Assembly (NCBI RefSeq): GCF_010731815.2
Contig: NZ_AP022593.1
Location: 2,170,001 to 2,234,000 of the forward strand
Source: Mycolicibacterium arabiense
Lineage (GTDB): Bacteria; Actinomycetota; Actinomycetes; Mycobacteriales; Mycobacteriaceae
Length of the DNA: 64,000 bases
Reading direction: 5' to 3'
Part shown: positions 1 through 7,911 of the stretch, piece after piece
How the letters are laid out: each line of letters begins with the position of its first letter
How positions within the stretch are numbered: the stretch's first letter is position 1
Position numbers and translations under genes: made by a program
The notes under the pieces: model-generated
The model's input: the letters and a program-made list of their open reading frames with translations, nothing else
The model's database searches: none
What the model was told of the DNA's origin: nothing

Positions 1-2
1 GC

Positions 3-272
3 AACCTCGCCCAATCCACGCCGACGGGGAACGACGGCTATCCGCAGCGGTTCGGCATCCCCGAGGGCCTGTACGCCGAGCAGGTGGCGGTCAAGCAAGG
101 CTGGTTCTGCTGCTGGAACGGCGGCAACCAGCTGCACGTGACCACCGGGGCGATCGGACCCGAGCGCCGCTACGTGATCGCGATCGGCTCGCTGGACCCC
201 ACCGGCGCCGCGGCTGCCCGCGAGCACATGACTCAGGCCGTCAAGACGATGTTCCCGGGCGGCAAGGTCTAG
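3..272 (+). CDS. C-terminal end of a serine beta-lactamase-like secreted protein (5' truncated)
   Basis: The reading frame is open from the left edge, so this is the last 89 residues of a longer protein. The visible part contains AVKQGWFCCWNGGNQ followed by HVTTGAIGPERRYVIAIGS. This resembles the end of class A beta-lactamase-like folds: a K-x-G triad (here KQG instead of KTG/KSG) on the strand beside the active site, followed by the strand that ends in a hydrophobic YVIAIGS segment. Mycobacteria encode several such beta-lactamase-like lipoproteins of LppW type, which often lack lactamase activity. The serine motif and any signal peptide lie outside the window, so the family call is tentative. 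Confidence 0.5.
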   Translation, partial: NLAQSTPTGNDGYPQRFGIPEGLYAEQVAVKQGWFCCWNGGNQLHVTTGAIGPERRYVIAIGSLDPTGAAAAREHMTQAVKTMFPGGKV

Positions 273-862
273 CGCGTTCGCTTCTGCGGCGGACCGGCAC
301 GACGCGCGTCGACGATCGTCAGCCAGATCGCCGAGGCGAGGAAGTAGAACGCGCCGAAGGCGGCGTACGGAGCAATCGCGGTGATCTGGGGGGCCGTGGC
401 CGCAGCGGCCTTTGCGATGAAGCTCGCTCCAGCGGCGGTCGACTGAATACCGCTCAGCATCATCGGCCACTGTCCGCTGCTCTTCCGGCGTCGAATGGCC
501 GTGGCGAGTTGTAGCAGACCGGTCGCAGAGGCCCACACACCGAAGACGCCGAGCACGGCGTTCATGCTCGTGGTCAATGCGACGGCGACCGCGATCGTCG
601 TCACGGTGCTGACCGCCATGTTGAACGCTTGGGTGGGATTGCGTCTGACTCCCCCATTGCGCTGAGCGTCAACGAGATTGGCGATCGCATCCCATGCCGG
701 GTAGATGAGTAGCAACGCGGCGACGATCGCCGTTGCGCTGTCGGCGAGAGCGTACGCGGCCGCCACCCACACGATCGAGAATCCAGCACGCGCGAAGTAA
801 TAGCGCTTGAGCCACGCGTTGTCCTCCCTGGCGTCCCGCACCTCGTCAATGCTCTTCGTCAT
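269..862 (-). CDS. DUF308/HdeD-like integral membrane protein
   Basis: A 197-residue protein with a short charged N-terminus (MTKSIDEVRDARED) followed by several hydrophobic helices, including VAAAYALADSATAIVAALLL, AVLGVFGVWASATGLLQ and YAAFGAFYFLASAIW. The pattern of paired short helices fits DUF308 membrane proteins. Function is unknown. It is transcribed away from a TetR gene starting at 981, and the 118-bp gap between them carries three copies of an operator-like motif, so it is probably the regulated target of that repressor. Its stop overlaps the stop of the truncated gene at the left edge by 4 nt on the opposite strand. Confidence 0.65.
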   Translation of the reverse strand: MTKSIDEVRDAREDNAWLKRYYFARAGFSIVWVAAAYALADSATAIVAALLLIYPAWDAIANLVDAQRNGGVRRNPTQAFNMAVSTVTTIAVAVALTTSMNAVLGVFGVWASATGLLQLATAIRRRKSSGQWPMMLSGIQSTAAGASFIAKAAAATAPQITAIAPYAAFGAFYFLASAIWLTIVDARRAGPPQKRTR

Positions 863-897
863 GTCTGGCTCCTTCGATCATCTCGGTTGGCATGATT

Positions 898-980
898 GTT
901 ATCATCGTTACTGATGCAGTGATATCGACGGTAGCACAGCGGCCGCGGTCGCAACCTGCCACGGTGTTACCGTCGATAAC
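898..980. promoter_or_regulatory. Three copies of a GTTATCGACGGTAAC-like operator
   Basis: Three related 15-mers lie in the divergent gap: GTTATCATCGTTACT at 898-912, GATATCGACGGTAGC at 921-935, and GTTACCGTCGATAAC at 966-980. The last is nearly palindromic and reads GTTATCGACGGTAAC on the other strand. It directly abuts the ATG of the TetR gene at 981, which suggests autorepression by blocking initiation. Assignment to this TetR protein is inferred from position only. Confidence 0.45.
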
Positions 981-1694
981 ATGCCTGCCGATACCCGTGC
1001 ATCCACATCCGACCGGTTACTGGAGGCGGCGGCCAACCTCTTGCGCGAGGGCGGTGTCGACGCCGTATCGACTCGCGCGGTGGCCGCGGCTGCGGGCACT
1101 CAACCGCCCATCTTGTACCGGCGTTTCGGTGACAAGGAGGGCCTACTCGAAGCGGTTACGGTCCGCGTCCTCGAGAACTACATCGCGAAGAAGCGCAAGT
1201 TGTTGAGGCAGTCCGAGGATCCGGTGGCCGAACTACGGGCTCTGTGGGACCTGTTCATAGAATTCGGGTTCGCCCAACCCGAGTGCTTCGCCCTCATATA
1301 CGGGCAACCGAGGCGGGGGAAGGCAATCTCCGCCGCCGCCGAGACGACGGTGACCTTGCTCCAGGACGCGATCGCTCGAATCGCCGACGAGGGACGGCTG
1401 CGGATGAGCCTCGAACGCGCCACGGCTCTGTTCCAGTCCTGCGGAGTCGGTTTCGTCATCACGCAGTTGATGGTGCCCGCCGCGCAGCGCGATCACGAGA
1501 TGAGCGAAATCGCACGCGAGAATGCGATCGCGAGCATCACGGTCACGTCCGGACTGATCAAGTCGCGCAACACGCTCGCAGGACGCGCGAGTGCACTGCG
1601 ACAAGTCCTCGACGATCACGAACTGCCGTTGACGACGGCGGAACGGAATCTCATGACCGAGTGGCTCAATCGCATCGCCGACAAGCGACGATGA
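981..1694 (+). CDS. TetR/AcrR family transcriptional regulator
   Basis: A 237-residue protein with an N-terminal TetR helix-turn-helix. ASTSDRLLEAAANLLREGG is the first helix, then TRAVAAAAGTQPPILYRRFGDKEGLLEAV carries the recognition helix with the typical YRRF-x-DKE ending. The C-terminal half is a helical ligand-binding domain without an assignable ligand. The ATG at 981 is preceded by the palindromic motif at 966-980 and not by a clear ribosome binding site. It is divergent from the DUF308-type membrane gene and likely controls it. It converges with the VOC protein at 1717. Confidence 0.9.
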   Translation: MPADTRASTSDRLLEAAANLLREGGVDAVSTRAVAAAAGTQPPILYRRFGDKEGLLEAVTVRVLENYIAKKRKLLRQSEDPVAELRALWDLFIEFGFAQPECFALIYGQPRRGKAISAAAETTVTLLQDAIARIADEGRLRMSLERATALFQSCGVGFVITQLMVPAAQRDHEMSEIARENAIASITVTSGLIKSRNTLAGRASALRQVLDDHELPLTTAERNLMTEWLNRIADKRR

Positions 1695-1716
1695 CACCGA
1701 AGTCGGTCGAGAACGA

Positions 1717-2193
1717 CTACAGCGACTCGGCGCTGATACCGGAGAGGTCGGGCACGTTCTGCATCAGCTCGATGCGGGTGCCGTCGGGATCGGTCAGGTA
1801 GACGAACCGACCAGACGTCGGGTCCTCGACATCGCCGAGCACGGTGCGCGTCGACTCCAGGAACGTTCCGCCCGCGGCGACGATCGCGTCGGTCAGGCCA
1901 TCGACGTCCTCCACCCGGAACGAGAGATGGGTGAAGCCGAGTTCGGTCATCGGCTTGCGCTCCCCCGACCCGGTCGTCGGGACGTCGACCCACAGCAGCA
2001 GTTCGATCCGGATGTCGTCGCGGATCAGCATCGCGGACCGGAAGCGGCCGTCCTGCTCCATGGTCGCGGCGACCTCGTTGTCGTTGAAGTCGAGTTGGTA
2101 GAGCTGCGCGAACCCGAACACGTCGGTGTAGAAGCGGATCGAACGGTCGAGATCGGTCACGCAGATGCCGATGTGGGAGAAGCCCTGGATCAT
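1717..2193 (-). CDS. VOC (glyoxalase/bleomycin-resistance) superfamily protein
   Basis: A 158-residue protein starting MIQGFSHIGICVTDLDRS, the classic first strand of a vicinal-oxygen-chelate module. Likely metal ligands are His7, the Glu in IRIELLLW, the His in FTHLSFRV and the Glu in RIELMQ, so a complete two-module metal site is present, as in lactoylglutathione-lyase-like enzymes. I chose the ATG at 2193 because the upstream extension (27 residues) does not look like VOC sequence. It lies 77 bp downstream of a TetR gene on the same strand and may be co-transcribed with it. Substrate unknown. Confidence 0.85.
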   Translation of the reverse strand: MIQGFSHIGICVTDLDRSIRFYTDVFGFAQLYQLDFNDNEVAATMEQDGRFRSAMLIRDDIRIELLLWVDVPTTGSGERKPMTELGFTHLSFRVEDVDGLTDAIVAAGGTFLESTRTVLGDVEDPTSGRFVYLTDPDGTRIELMQNVPDLSGISAESL

Positions 2194-2270
2194 GACTGGA
2201 GTCTGACAGAACGCGCCCGTCCGATGGTGCGAGTGCCGGGATCCGATCGGCGCCGGGCTCGGCGCCGCGT

Positions 2271-2897
2271 TCACGTGGCCGTGGCATCCGCCCGGGCGGC
2301 CAGTGCCAGCGTTCGCGTGATGGCCGCGGCTTGCGCTGCAGCGCGGTCGATTTCGGGATACTTGCGGTCGAACAGGCCTGCGACGAAGAGGCTGGCGTAC
2401 CCGTGCGCTGCGGCGACCTCGTGTTCGAGCACCCGCAGGGCCCGACGGACGTCACCGTCGGTGACGGCCAGCGCCGGTTCCAGGAACGCATCGTTCAGCG
2501 AGCGCGCCACGTCGAGTCGTTCCTCGTCAACGGCGTCACCCACGTCAGTGCCGTAGATGACGTCCCAGCCGATGCGCGTGCGCGCCACGAATCGCACGTA
2601 GGCCCCCGCCGTCGCCGCCATTGCCTCGATCGCCCACTCGGCCTGGTCGCCGTCGGGGCGCGGCGGAACCGCCGCACGCACCTCGTCGTCGAACTCGCGC
2701 GCCGCCGCCGTCGCGACCGCAGCCAGAAACGCTTGGCGATTCGGAAAGTGCCGGTAGGGCGCGGCGGCGCTCACGCCGGTCCGCTTGGCGGCGTCCGCGA
2801 CGGACAGTGCGGCGATCCCGTGTTCGGCCACCATCTCGAGTCCGGCGGCGATCAACGCAGCGCGCAGGTCGCCGTGGTGGTACCCGCTGCGCGCCAT
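2271..2897 (-). CDS. TetR family regulator with WHG-type C-terminal domain
   Basis: A 208-residue protein starting MARSGYHHGDLRAALIAAG, a form typical of the TetR subgroup that carries a TetR_C WHG domain. The recognition region is SVADAAKRTGVSAAAPYRHF. It is transcribed away from the SDR gene at 2992, and the gap contains a 28-bp perfect inverted repeat overlapping the SDR promoter, so it very probably represses that SDR and perhaps itself. The VOC gene downstream may be in the same transcript. Confidence 0.88.
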   Translation of the reverse strand: MARSGYHHGDLRAALIAAGLEMVAEHGIAALSVADAAKRTGVSAAAPYRHFPNRQAFLAAVATAAAREFDDEVRAAVPPRPDGDQAEWAIEAMAATAGAYVRFVARTRIGWDVIYGTDVGDAVDEERLDVARSLNDAFLEPALAVTDGDVRRALRVLEHEVAAAHGYASLFVAGLFDRKYPEIDRAAAQAAAITRTLALAARADATAT

Positions 2898-2927
2898 CCC
2901 TAGTTCTTAGCATTTGGCGGGCACCGG

Positions 2928-2956
2928 TTGACCACAAGTGAGTAACCTCTTACATT
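2928..2956 (+). promoter_or_regulatory. Predicted sigma-A promoter for the SDR gene at 2992
   Basis: TTGACC at 2928-2933 and TACATT at 2951-2956 are separated by 17 bp, a near-consensus housekeeping promoter facing the SDR gene. The -10 element lies inside the inverted repeat at 2944-2971. AGGAG at 2981-2985 provides the ribosome binding site. Confidence 0.6.
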
Positions 2957-2971
2957 GAGATGTAAGAGGTT
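2944..2971. promoter_or_regulatory. 28-bp palindromic operator between TetR and SDR genes
   Basis: Two perfectly complementary 12-nt arms (AACCTCTTACAT at 2944-2955 and its complement at 2960-2971) are separated by TGAG. The palindrome covers the -10 element of the SDR promoter, the expected layout for steric repression by the divergent TetR protein. A perfect repeat of this size is very unlikely by chance in GC-rich DNA. Confidence 0.75.
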
Positions 2972-2991
2972 GCTAACATGAGGAGCACGAC

Positions 2992-3825
2992 ATGAGCACC
3001 TGGTTCATCACCGGATCGTCGAAGGGCCTGGGCGCAGCGATCGCACGCCACGCGCTGGCCCACGGCGACGACGTCGCGGCGACCGCACGCAATCCACGGA
3101 CCGTCACCGACGCGCTCGGCGACGGTGACCGACTGCTCGCCCAACCGCTCGACGTGACGTCGCCCGTGCAGGTTCGCACCGCCATCGACGCGACGGTGCA
3201 GCGCTTCGGCCGCATCGACGTGGTCGTGAACAACGCGGGTCGGCCGCTGATGGGCGCGCTGGAGGAGATGACGGACGAACAGATTCGAGAACAGTTCGAC
3301 CTGAACGTCTTCGGCACCATCGACGTCATACGCGCGGCACTCCCCACCCTGCGGGCGCAGCGGTCGGGCACCATCGTCAACCTCAGCTCGATGGGCGGTG
3401 TCATCGGCTTTCCATCGTCCTCGATGTACAACGCGTCGAAGTTCGCCGTCGAGGGGCTGACTGCGGGGTTGCGCCAGGACCTCGCCCCGCTCGGCATCTC
3501 CGTCATGGCGATCGAGCCCGGCGCCTTCAGGACGAACTTCCTCGATCCCTCGACCGTGTGGGTGGCAGCGAACCACGGTTCGATCGACGACTACGCAGGC
3601 ACGCCGGCGCACGATCAGCTCGAGCAGATCGGGCCGATGGATCAAGCGCAGGACGGCGACCCGGACAAACTGGCCGCTCTGCTCTACGACGTCGTCACCG
3701 CGGGCGCCCCGCCCACCAGGCTGCCCATCGGGCCCGACGCGGTCGCAGCCAGCGAGCAGCGAGTCGCCGACGATGCGGCAGAGCTGGCCCCGTGGCGCGA
3801 TCGTGCTCGAGCGACCGACTTCTGA
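2992..3825 (+). CDS. Short-chain dehydrogenase/reductase (SDR)
   Basis: A 277-residue classical SDR. TGSSKGLG at residues 8-15 is the TGxxxGxG cofactor loop, NNAG follows around residue 80, and the catalytic set is Ser in VNLSSMGG and YNASK (Tyr-x3-Lys). The ARNP after the second strand suggests NADP preference, as inference. It is preceded by a clear promoter and ribosome binding site and faces away from the TetR gene at 2271, its likely repressor. Substrate unknown. Confidence 0.9.
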   Translation: MSTWFITGSSKGLGAAIARHALAHGDDVAATARNPRTVTDALGDGDRLLAQPLDVTSPVQVRTAIDATVQRFGRIDVVVNNAGRPLMGALEEMTDEQIREQFDLNVFGTIDVIRAALPTLRAQRSGTIVNLSSMGGVIGFPSSSMYNASKFAVEGLTAGLRQDLAPLGISVMAIEPGAFRTNFLDPSTVWVAANHGSIDDYAGTPAHDQLEQIGPMDQAQDGDPDKLAALLYDVVTAGAPPTRLPIGPDAVAASEQRVADDAAELAPWRDRARATDF

Positions 3826-3831
3826 CCCCGA

Positions 3832-4446
3832 CTACTGGGGTATGCGTTCGCTGTTCAGCCGCCGCCGGAGGTACCGGGCTCCCTCGATGCCGACGCTCGT
3901 CAGGATTGCGAGCCCGATGCCCACGCCGATGCCGACGAAGGTGTTGTCGCGAAAGAGGGTGCCGCCGACGTAGCCGGCGAGGACGGTGTACGTACTCCAC
4001 GCGACGCACGAGATCGCGGTGTAGCCGGCGAACGTGGGCCAGGCGAGGCGGGTAATGCCAGCGGTGAGCGTGACCAGATATCGCCCGACCGGGATGAAGC
4101 GGGAGGTGATGATCACGTATGCGGCGCGGGTTTCGAGTTCGGACCCGAGCCAGTCATGCGCCTTTCGCCGCTTGGTTCCCGGTGGTAGTCGCTTCAGTAC
4201 ACGATCGGCCATGACACGGCCGAGACCGTAGGGCACCATGTCGCCGACGAAGGCGCCCAGGGCCGTGGCGGCGATGACGGGCAATAGCATCGTCTCTCCG
4301 CTGGCCGCGTAGACGCCTGCGATGACGATGACGGGCTCGCTGGGGATGGCCGGTAGGAACGAGTCGAGAAGCGAAACCGAGATCAAGATGAGGTAGAGCC
4401 AGGGTGACGTCACCAGGTCTTCGACGAGTCGTAGCCAGTCGATCAC
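3832..4446 (-). CDS. DedA family membrane protein (VTT domain)
   Basis: A 204-residue multi-spanning protein. SFLPAIPSEPVIVIAG matches the conserved F/L-P-x-x-P-S-E re-entrant segment of DedA proteins, and RFIPVGRYLVTLTAG matches the second signature (R-F-x-P-x-x-R). DedA proteins are thought to move lipid carriers across the membrane or keep its energetics stable. Its start overlaps the stop of the SnoaL-like gene at 4443 by ATGA, so it is the last gene of a three-gene unit with the FAD monooxygenase and SnoaL-like protein. Confidence 0.88.
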   Translation of the reverse strand: MIDWLRLVEDLVTSPWLYLILISVSLLDSFLPAIPSEPVIVIAGVYAASGETMLLPVIAATALGAFVGDMVPYGLGRVMADRVLKRLPPGTKRRKAHDWLGSELETRAAYVIITSRFIPVGRYLVTLTAGITRLAWPTFAGYTAISCVAWSTYTVLAGYVGGTLFRDNTFVGIGVGIGLAILTSVGIEGARYLRRRLNSERIPQ

Positions 4447-4937
4447 GAACGGTCAGCTCCGCTGGTGACGCGCGCGGCAGCCAGTTCGTACACGTCCGGG
4501 GATCCTTCCCACGGTGCAGTTCGCACCACCGCCCAGCGATGAATGACCCAGTGCCGTAATCCTCTTCGCAGCTTGAGTTCCCAGTAGCCGCGCATGGTGC
4601 AATAGTCGACGGCGCCGTTGCTCACCGCAACGTGGTGATAGGCGACCATGTGAGCACGGCACTGCGCCTCGTCGTCGAGCAGTTCGGTGATCACGTTGGA
4701 GGCGGCATGGTGCGTGCAGTCGAAACCCGTCAGGCCGGCCCGAGCCAGTTCGACCACGGCGGTCACGTCCATGGTCGTCGGCGGGCCGCCGTAGTAGTGC
4801 TTCGACAGATCAAGGGTCACCGCATCGGCGAAGAGGTTCCGCAGCGCATCCCAGTTCCTGTCGTCCTGCGCGTGCGCGAGGCCCGCGACCACGTCGGCGA
4901 TGGCCGCCCGGTCGACCAGATCCTGCACGGCACTCAC
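4443..4937 (-). CDS. SnoaL-like / NTF2-fold protein
   Basis: A 164-residue protein with the arrangement of SnoaL_4-type NTF2 folds: an N-terminal helix (LVDRAAIADVVAGLAHAQDDRNWDAL), then LFADAVTLDLS, and central strands containing HHAASNVITELL and AHMVAYHHVAV. The start is GTG at 4937 and overlaps the monooxygenase stop by 4 nt. Members often act as small isomerases, hydratases or partner proteins in aromatic or polyketide metabolism. Translational coupling to a monooxygenase supports a related role here, as inference. Confidence 0.75.
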   Translation of the reverse strand: MSAVQDLVDRAAIADVVAGLAHAQDDRNWDALRNLFADAVTLDLSKHYYGGPPTTMDVTAVVELARAGLTGFDCTHHAASNVITELLDDEAQCRAHMVAYHHVAVSNGAVDYCTMRGYWELKLRRGLRHWVIHRWAVVRTAPWEGSPDVYELAAARVTSGADRS

Positions 4938-6052
4938 CGTGCGCCCTGACTCACGGGTGCCGACACCGGCGGGCTGAGCATCCAGTGGTGGAATGCGGCG
5001 TAGTTGGTCGCGAAATCTGCTGGCGTGGGCGCATGCTCGACCGCCGCGGCCAACTTGGCGACGTGGGCGTACCGCGGCATCCGGTCGGCCTCGTAAGCCG
5101 CCAGCGCCGCGGGTACGTCCGCAGCCGAGGTCAACAGTTGGCCGAGCAGGTCGGCGTCCTCGACGCCCAGGGTCGCGCCGGCGGTGATGTGTGGCGACAT
5201 CGCGTGGGCCGCGTCACCGGCCAGTGCTACCCGCCCAGACGTCCAGCGTGGCAGCGGTGGCACGATCATGATTTGGTTGTGCAGGATCGCCTCTTCGGGC
5301 GTTGCGTCGATCAGTTTCACCAAGACCTCGTTCCCGCCATCGGCGCCGAGGTGTTCGGCCCGCTGCAGCGCTTGCTCCTTCAGGGTGCCGGCCAACGCCG
5401 GCGTCTTGAACTGGTTGACGAGCCAGTAGACGCTGCCGTCGTACGTGCGGACGTAGCCACCGCGGCATCCGTGGTCACCCAGGATGAGCCGGTCTTCGGT
5501 CAGCGCGATCCCGGGGTTCGGGATGACCGCACGCCAGACGTGATGCCCGGCATGTTCCCGTGCCGCAGTGCCTGGCAGCAATTGCTCGCGCACCATCGAG
5601 TACGCACCGTCCGCCCCGATCAGTACGTCGGCGGAGACGGTCGTGCCGTCGCCCAGTCCAACGTCGACGTGGTCCGCATGCTCGGCGTAACCCTCGAAAC
5701 CCGTTGCCAGACGGATGTTCTCCGGCCCGACCGCGTCGGCCAGCAGATCGTTGAGCTTCGCCCGATGGACCAGGAGGAACTGGTGATACTCCACGCCGAA
5801 CCCCGGGGTCTCGAGCAACCGTCCGCCGGCGTCGTGGAAGTACATCTCACCGGGCTTGCCAATGGCACGGATCCGCTCGCCGACGTCGAACGCGTCGAAG
5901 ACCGCCATGGCATTGGCCCATAGCCCCAGGCCAGTGCCTGCGGCGCGGATCTCGGGGGCGCGCTCGTAGACGGTCACGTCGTGGCCTGCGCGGCGCAGTG
6001 CCAATCCGGTTGTCAGACCCACGATTCCAGCCCCGATCACCACCGCGCGCAT
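4934..6052 (-). CDS. FAD-dependent monooxygenase (salicylate-hydroxylase-like)
   Basis: A 372-residue flavoprotein monooxygenase of the para-hydroxybenzoate-hydroxylase fold. It opens with VVIGAGIVGLTTGLALRRAG (GxGxxG Rossmann motif), followed by an E binding the ribose in YERAPEI. DGAYSMVRE is the DG motif, and GDAAHAMSPHITAGA is the GD motif binding FAD. It heads a three-gene unit with the SnoaL-like and DedA genes and is divergent from the LysR gene at 6195, its likely activator. Substrate not determinable. Confidence 0.88.
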   Translation of the reverse strand: MRAVVIGAGIVGLTTGLALRRAGHDVTVYERAPEIRAAGTGLGLWANAMAVFDAFDVGERIRAIGKPGEMYFHDAGGRLLETPGFGVEYHQFLLVHRAKLNDLLADAVGPENIRLATGFEGYAEHADHVDVGLGDGTTVSADVLIGADGAYSMVREQLLPGTAAREHAGHHVWRAVIPNPGIALTEDRLILGDHGCRGGYVRTYDGSVYWLVNQFKTPALAGTLKEQALQRAEHLGADGGNEVLVKLIDATPEEAILHNQIMIVPPLPRWTSGRVALAGDAAHAMSPHITAGATLGVEDADLLGQLLTSAADVPAALAAYEADRMPRYAHVAKLAAAVEHAPTPADFATNYAAFHHWMLSPPVSAPVSQGAR

Positions 6053-6158
6053 TACCGTGCGCCCTTGGCTGAGTACGTGTGTGCGTTCATCTGCGCTCCT
6101 CGTGTTGGTCGTGTGGATCCGACGCTAGAGCGAGCGGCCGATTAGCTCCAGTGCAACG

Positions 6159-6188
6159 TTGGTACATAGTCATTGCAGCTGTGATAAT
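6159..6188 (+). promoter_or_regulatory. Predicted promoter for the LysR gene (leaderless)
   Basis: TTGGTA at 6159-6164 and GATAAT at 6183-6188 are separated by 18 bp. Transcription would begin about 6195, at the GTG that starts the LysR domain, so the mRNA is predicted to be leaderless, common in mycobacteria. TGCAA (6152-6156) and TTGCA (6173-6177) form an inverted pair around this promoter and may be the LysR site. Confidence 0.4.
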
Positions 6189-6194
6189 CGACTC

Positions 6195-7109
6195 GTGGAG
6201 TACGACCTCAACCTGATCGCAGCCCTGGACGCGCTGCTCGCCGAGAACAGCGTGACCAGGGCCGCGGCCCGCCTGCACACGTCGGCGCCTGCGATGAGCC
6301 GCTCATTGGCACGCCTGCGACGCGTCTTCGACGACCCACTTCTGGTGCGCGCCGGTCGAGATCTCGTACCCACCCCGCGCGCCCTCGAACTGCGCAGCGA
6401 GGTGCACGCGATCGCCGACCGAGCCCGGGCACTGTTCGCGCCGTCCGACGGTGCCGATCCCCTCACGGCAGTGCGGATGCTGGACTTGCGGGTCGCCGAC
6501 ATGCTGTCCACGACGTTCGTTCCAGCACTGATCGACGACTTGCGGGTTCAAGCGCCCGGCATCTCGCTGCGGGTGCGTCCGGAAGGCCTCGAGGACACTC
6601 CGGCGCTGCGCGAAGGAGTCGTCGACCTCGAGATCGGGATCATACGTCCCGGTGATCCCGAGATACGTTCGGAGACACTGGTGACGGAGACGTTGGTCGC
6701 CGCGGTACGGCCCGAACATCCGCTGGCGAAGGTCAAGACGGTGACACCGCGGCGGTTCGCGGCCGCCGAACACATCGTCGTGTCACGGCGCGGTCGGGCG
6801 CATGGCCCCATCGACGACCGGCTCGCAGAACTCGGCTTGCAGCGACGCGTGACGGCCGTGGTCCCCAGCTTCGCCAGCGCGCTGAACCTGACCCGTGCCA
6901 CCGACGTCGTCTGCATCGTTCCCGACAGGCTCGGGCGCCCGATGCTGGAGACGCTCGGGTTGCGCACGTTCCCGATCCCCTTGACGCTGCCGCACATCAC
7001 GATCGGAATGGCGTGGCATCCGCGCAATCACCACGACCGCATCCAGATACTGCTCCGTGACCGCACCCGCCACATCATGGCCCGTGCCGGCGGACCTCCG
7101 CAGGAGTGA
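6195..7109 (+). CDS. LysR family transcriptional regulator
   Basis: About 304 residues. VEYDLNLIAALDALLAEN opens the winged helix-turn-helix, and SVTRAAARLHTSAPAMSRSL is the recognition part. The C-terminal periplasmic-binding-like co-inducer domain follows. GTG at 6195 is preferred over the upstream TTG at 6159 because it matches the usual N-terminus and sits just after a good -10 hexamer. It is divergent from the monooxygenase operon, and its 3' end overlaps the convergent metallo-beta-lactamase-fold gene by 35 nt. Confidence 0.88.
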   Translation: MEYDLNLIAALDALLAENSVTRAAARLHTSAPAMSRSLARLRRVFDDPLLVRAGRDLVPTPRALELRSEVHAIADRARALFAPSDGADPLTAVRMLDLRVADMLSTTFVPALIDDLRVQAPGISLRVRPEGLEDTPALREGVVDLEIGIIRPGDPEIRSETLVTETLVAAVRPEHPLAKVKTVTPRRFAAAEHIVVSRRGRAHGPIDDRLAELGLQRRVTAVVPSFASALNLTRATDVVCIVPDRLGRPMLETLGLRTFPIPLTLPHITIGMAWHPRNHHDRIQILLRDRTRHIMARAGGPPQE

Positions 7110-7911
7110 CGGACGGCGGCACGCCGACCGCGTGCGCGACGTCGATGCCCTGCCCCGGTTCCAGGTTCAGCACCCGCAACGCCAACTGCCCGCTGGCATC
7201 GACCAACCTCTCGACCGCGCCGGCCGCCTCGACGTAGACCGGCGGCTGGTGGACTCCGAAGTGCATCGGCAAGACCGCTCTCGAACCCAGTATCGCCGCG
7301 GCCTGCGCGGCCTGCTCCGGTGTCATCACCGCGGGCAGCGGGCTGGGCGGCTGCAGGTGTGGGACGTCGACGACTGCTCCGTTGATCGGCATCACGGCGA
7401 GGTCGATGGGCCCGGCTCGCTTGGCGATGAGCCACCAGTAGCCGTGGAAGATGGTGTCCCCGCCGTGGAACACGCGCTGACCGTCGGCCTCGATGACCCA
7501 GTTCAGCTGCGGGTCGCCGAGGCCGTCGACCGCCGGAACCGCGGTGATGGTGAACGGCGGTAGGTGGATTCGATCCCACTCGTCGACGGTGCGCGCGTTC
7601 AACGTGCTGGCCGCGAGATCAGTCTCCGGACCGTCGGTGAACACGGCCTCGTCGGCCGCAGCGACGAACGGAGCGGGGCGCAGCACCAGCCCCGCATCGC
7701 CCGCCGCCGATTCGATTGCGGCGACATCGGTGTGGTCCTCGTGCAGGTGCGTGACCAGAGCCAGGGCCGCAGCCCGCTCCGGCTCGGCGAACGCACCATC
7801 CGGCTGGGTGGCGCGCAGCAGCGAGAAGTCCCGCACGAAGTCTACGACGAGGGAAGACCCCCGGTCACTGATTACCTCGATGCCTGCCCAGCCCAGGCGT
7901 CGAATCCTCAC
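7075..7911 (-). CDS. Metallo-beta-lactamase-fold hydrolase (UlaG-like)
   Basis: About 278 residues. The fold starts with RIRRLGWAGIEVISD, and THLHEDHTD is the HxHxDH metal motif. Further ligands are likely in FHGGDTIF (Asp) and PMHFGVH (His). The overall pattern resembles UlaG/RomA-like metallohydrolases. The start is assigned to GTG at 7911 because it overlaps the stop of the upstream NmrA-like gene (GTGA) and removes a long non-homologous N-terminal extension. It is translationally coupled to that reductase and probably under Rrf2 control. Confidence 0.75.
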   Translation of the reverse strand: MRIRRLGWAGIEVISDRGSSLVVDFVRDFSLLRATQPDGAFAEPERAAALALVTHLHEDHTDVAAIESAAGDAGLVLRPAPFVAAADEAVFTDGPETDLAASTLNARTVDEWDRIHLPPFTITAVPAVDGLGDPQLNWVIEADGQRVFHGGDTIFHGYWWLIAKRAGPIDLAVMPINGAVVDVPHLQPPSPLPAVMTPEQAAQAAAILGSRAVLPMHFGVHQPPVYVEAAGAVERLVDASGQLALRVLNLEPGQGIDVAHAVGVPPSVTPAEVRRHGP

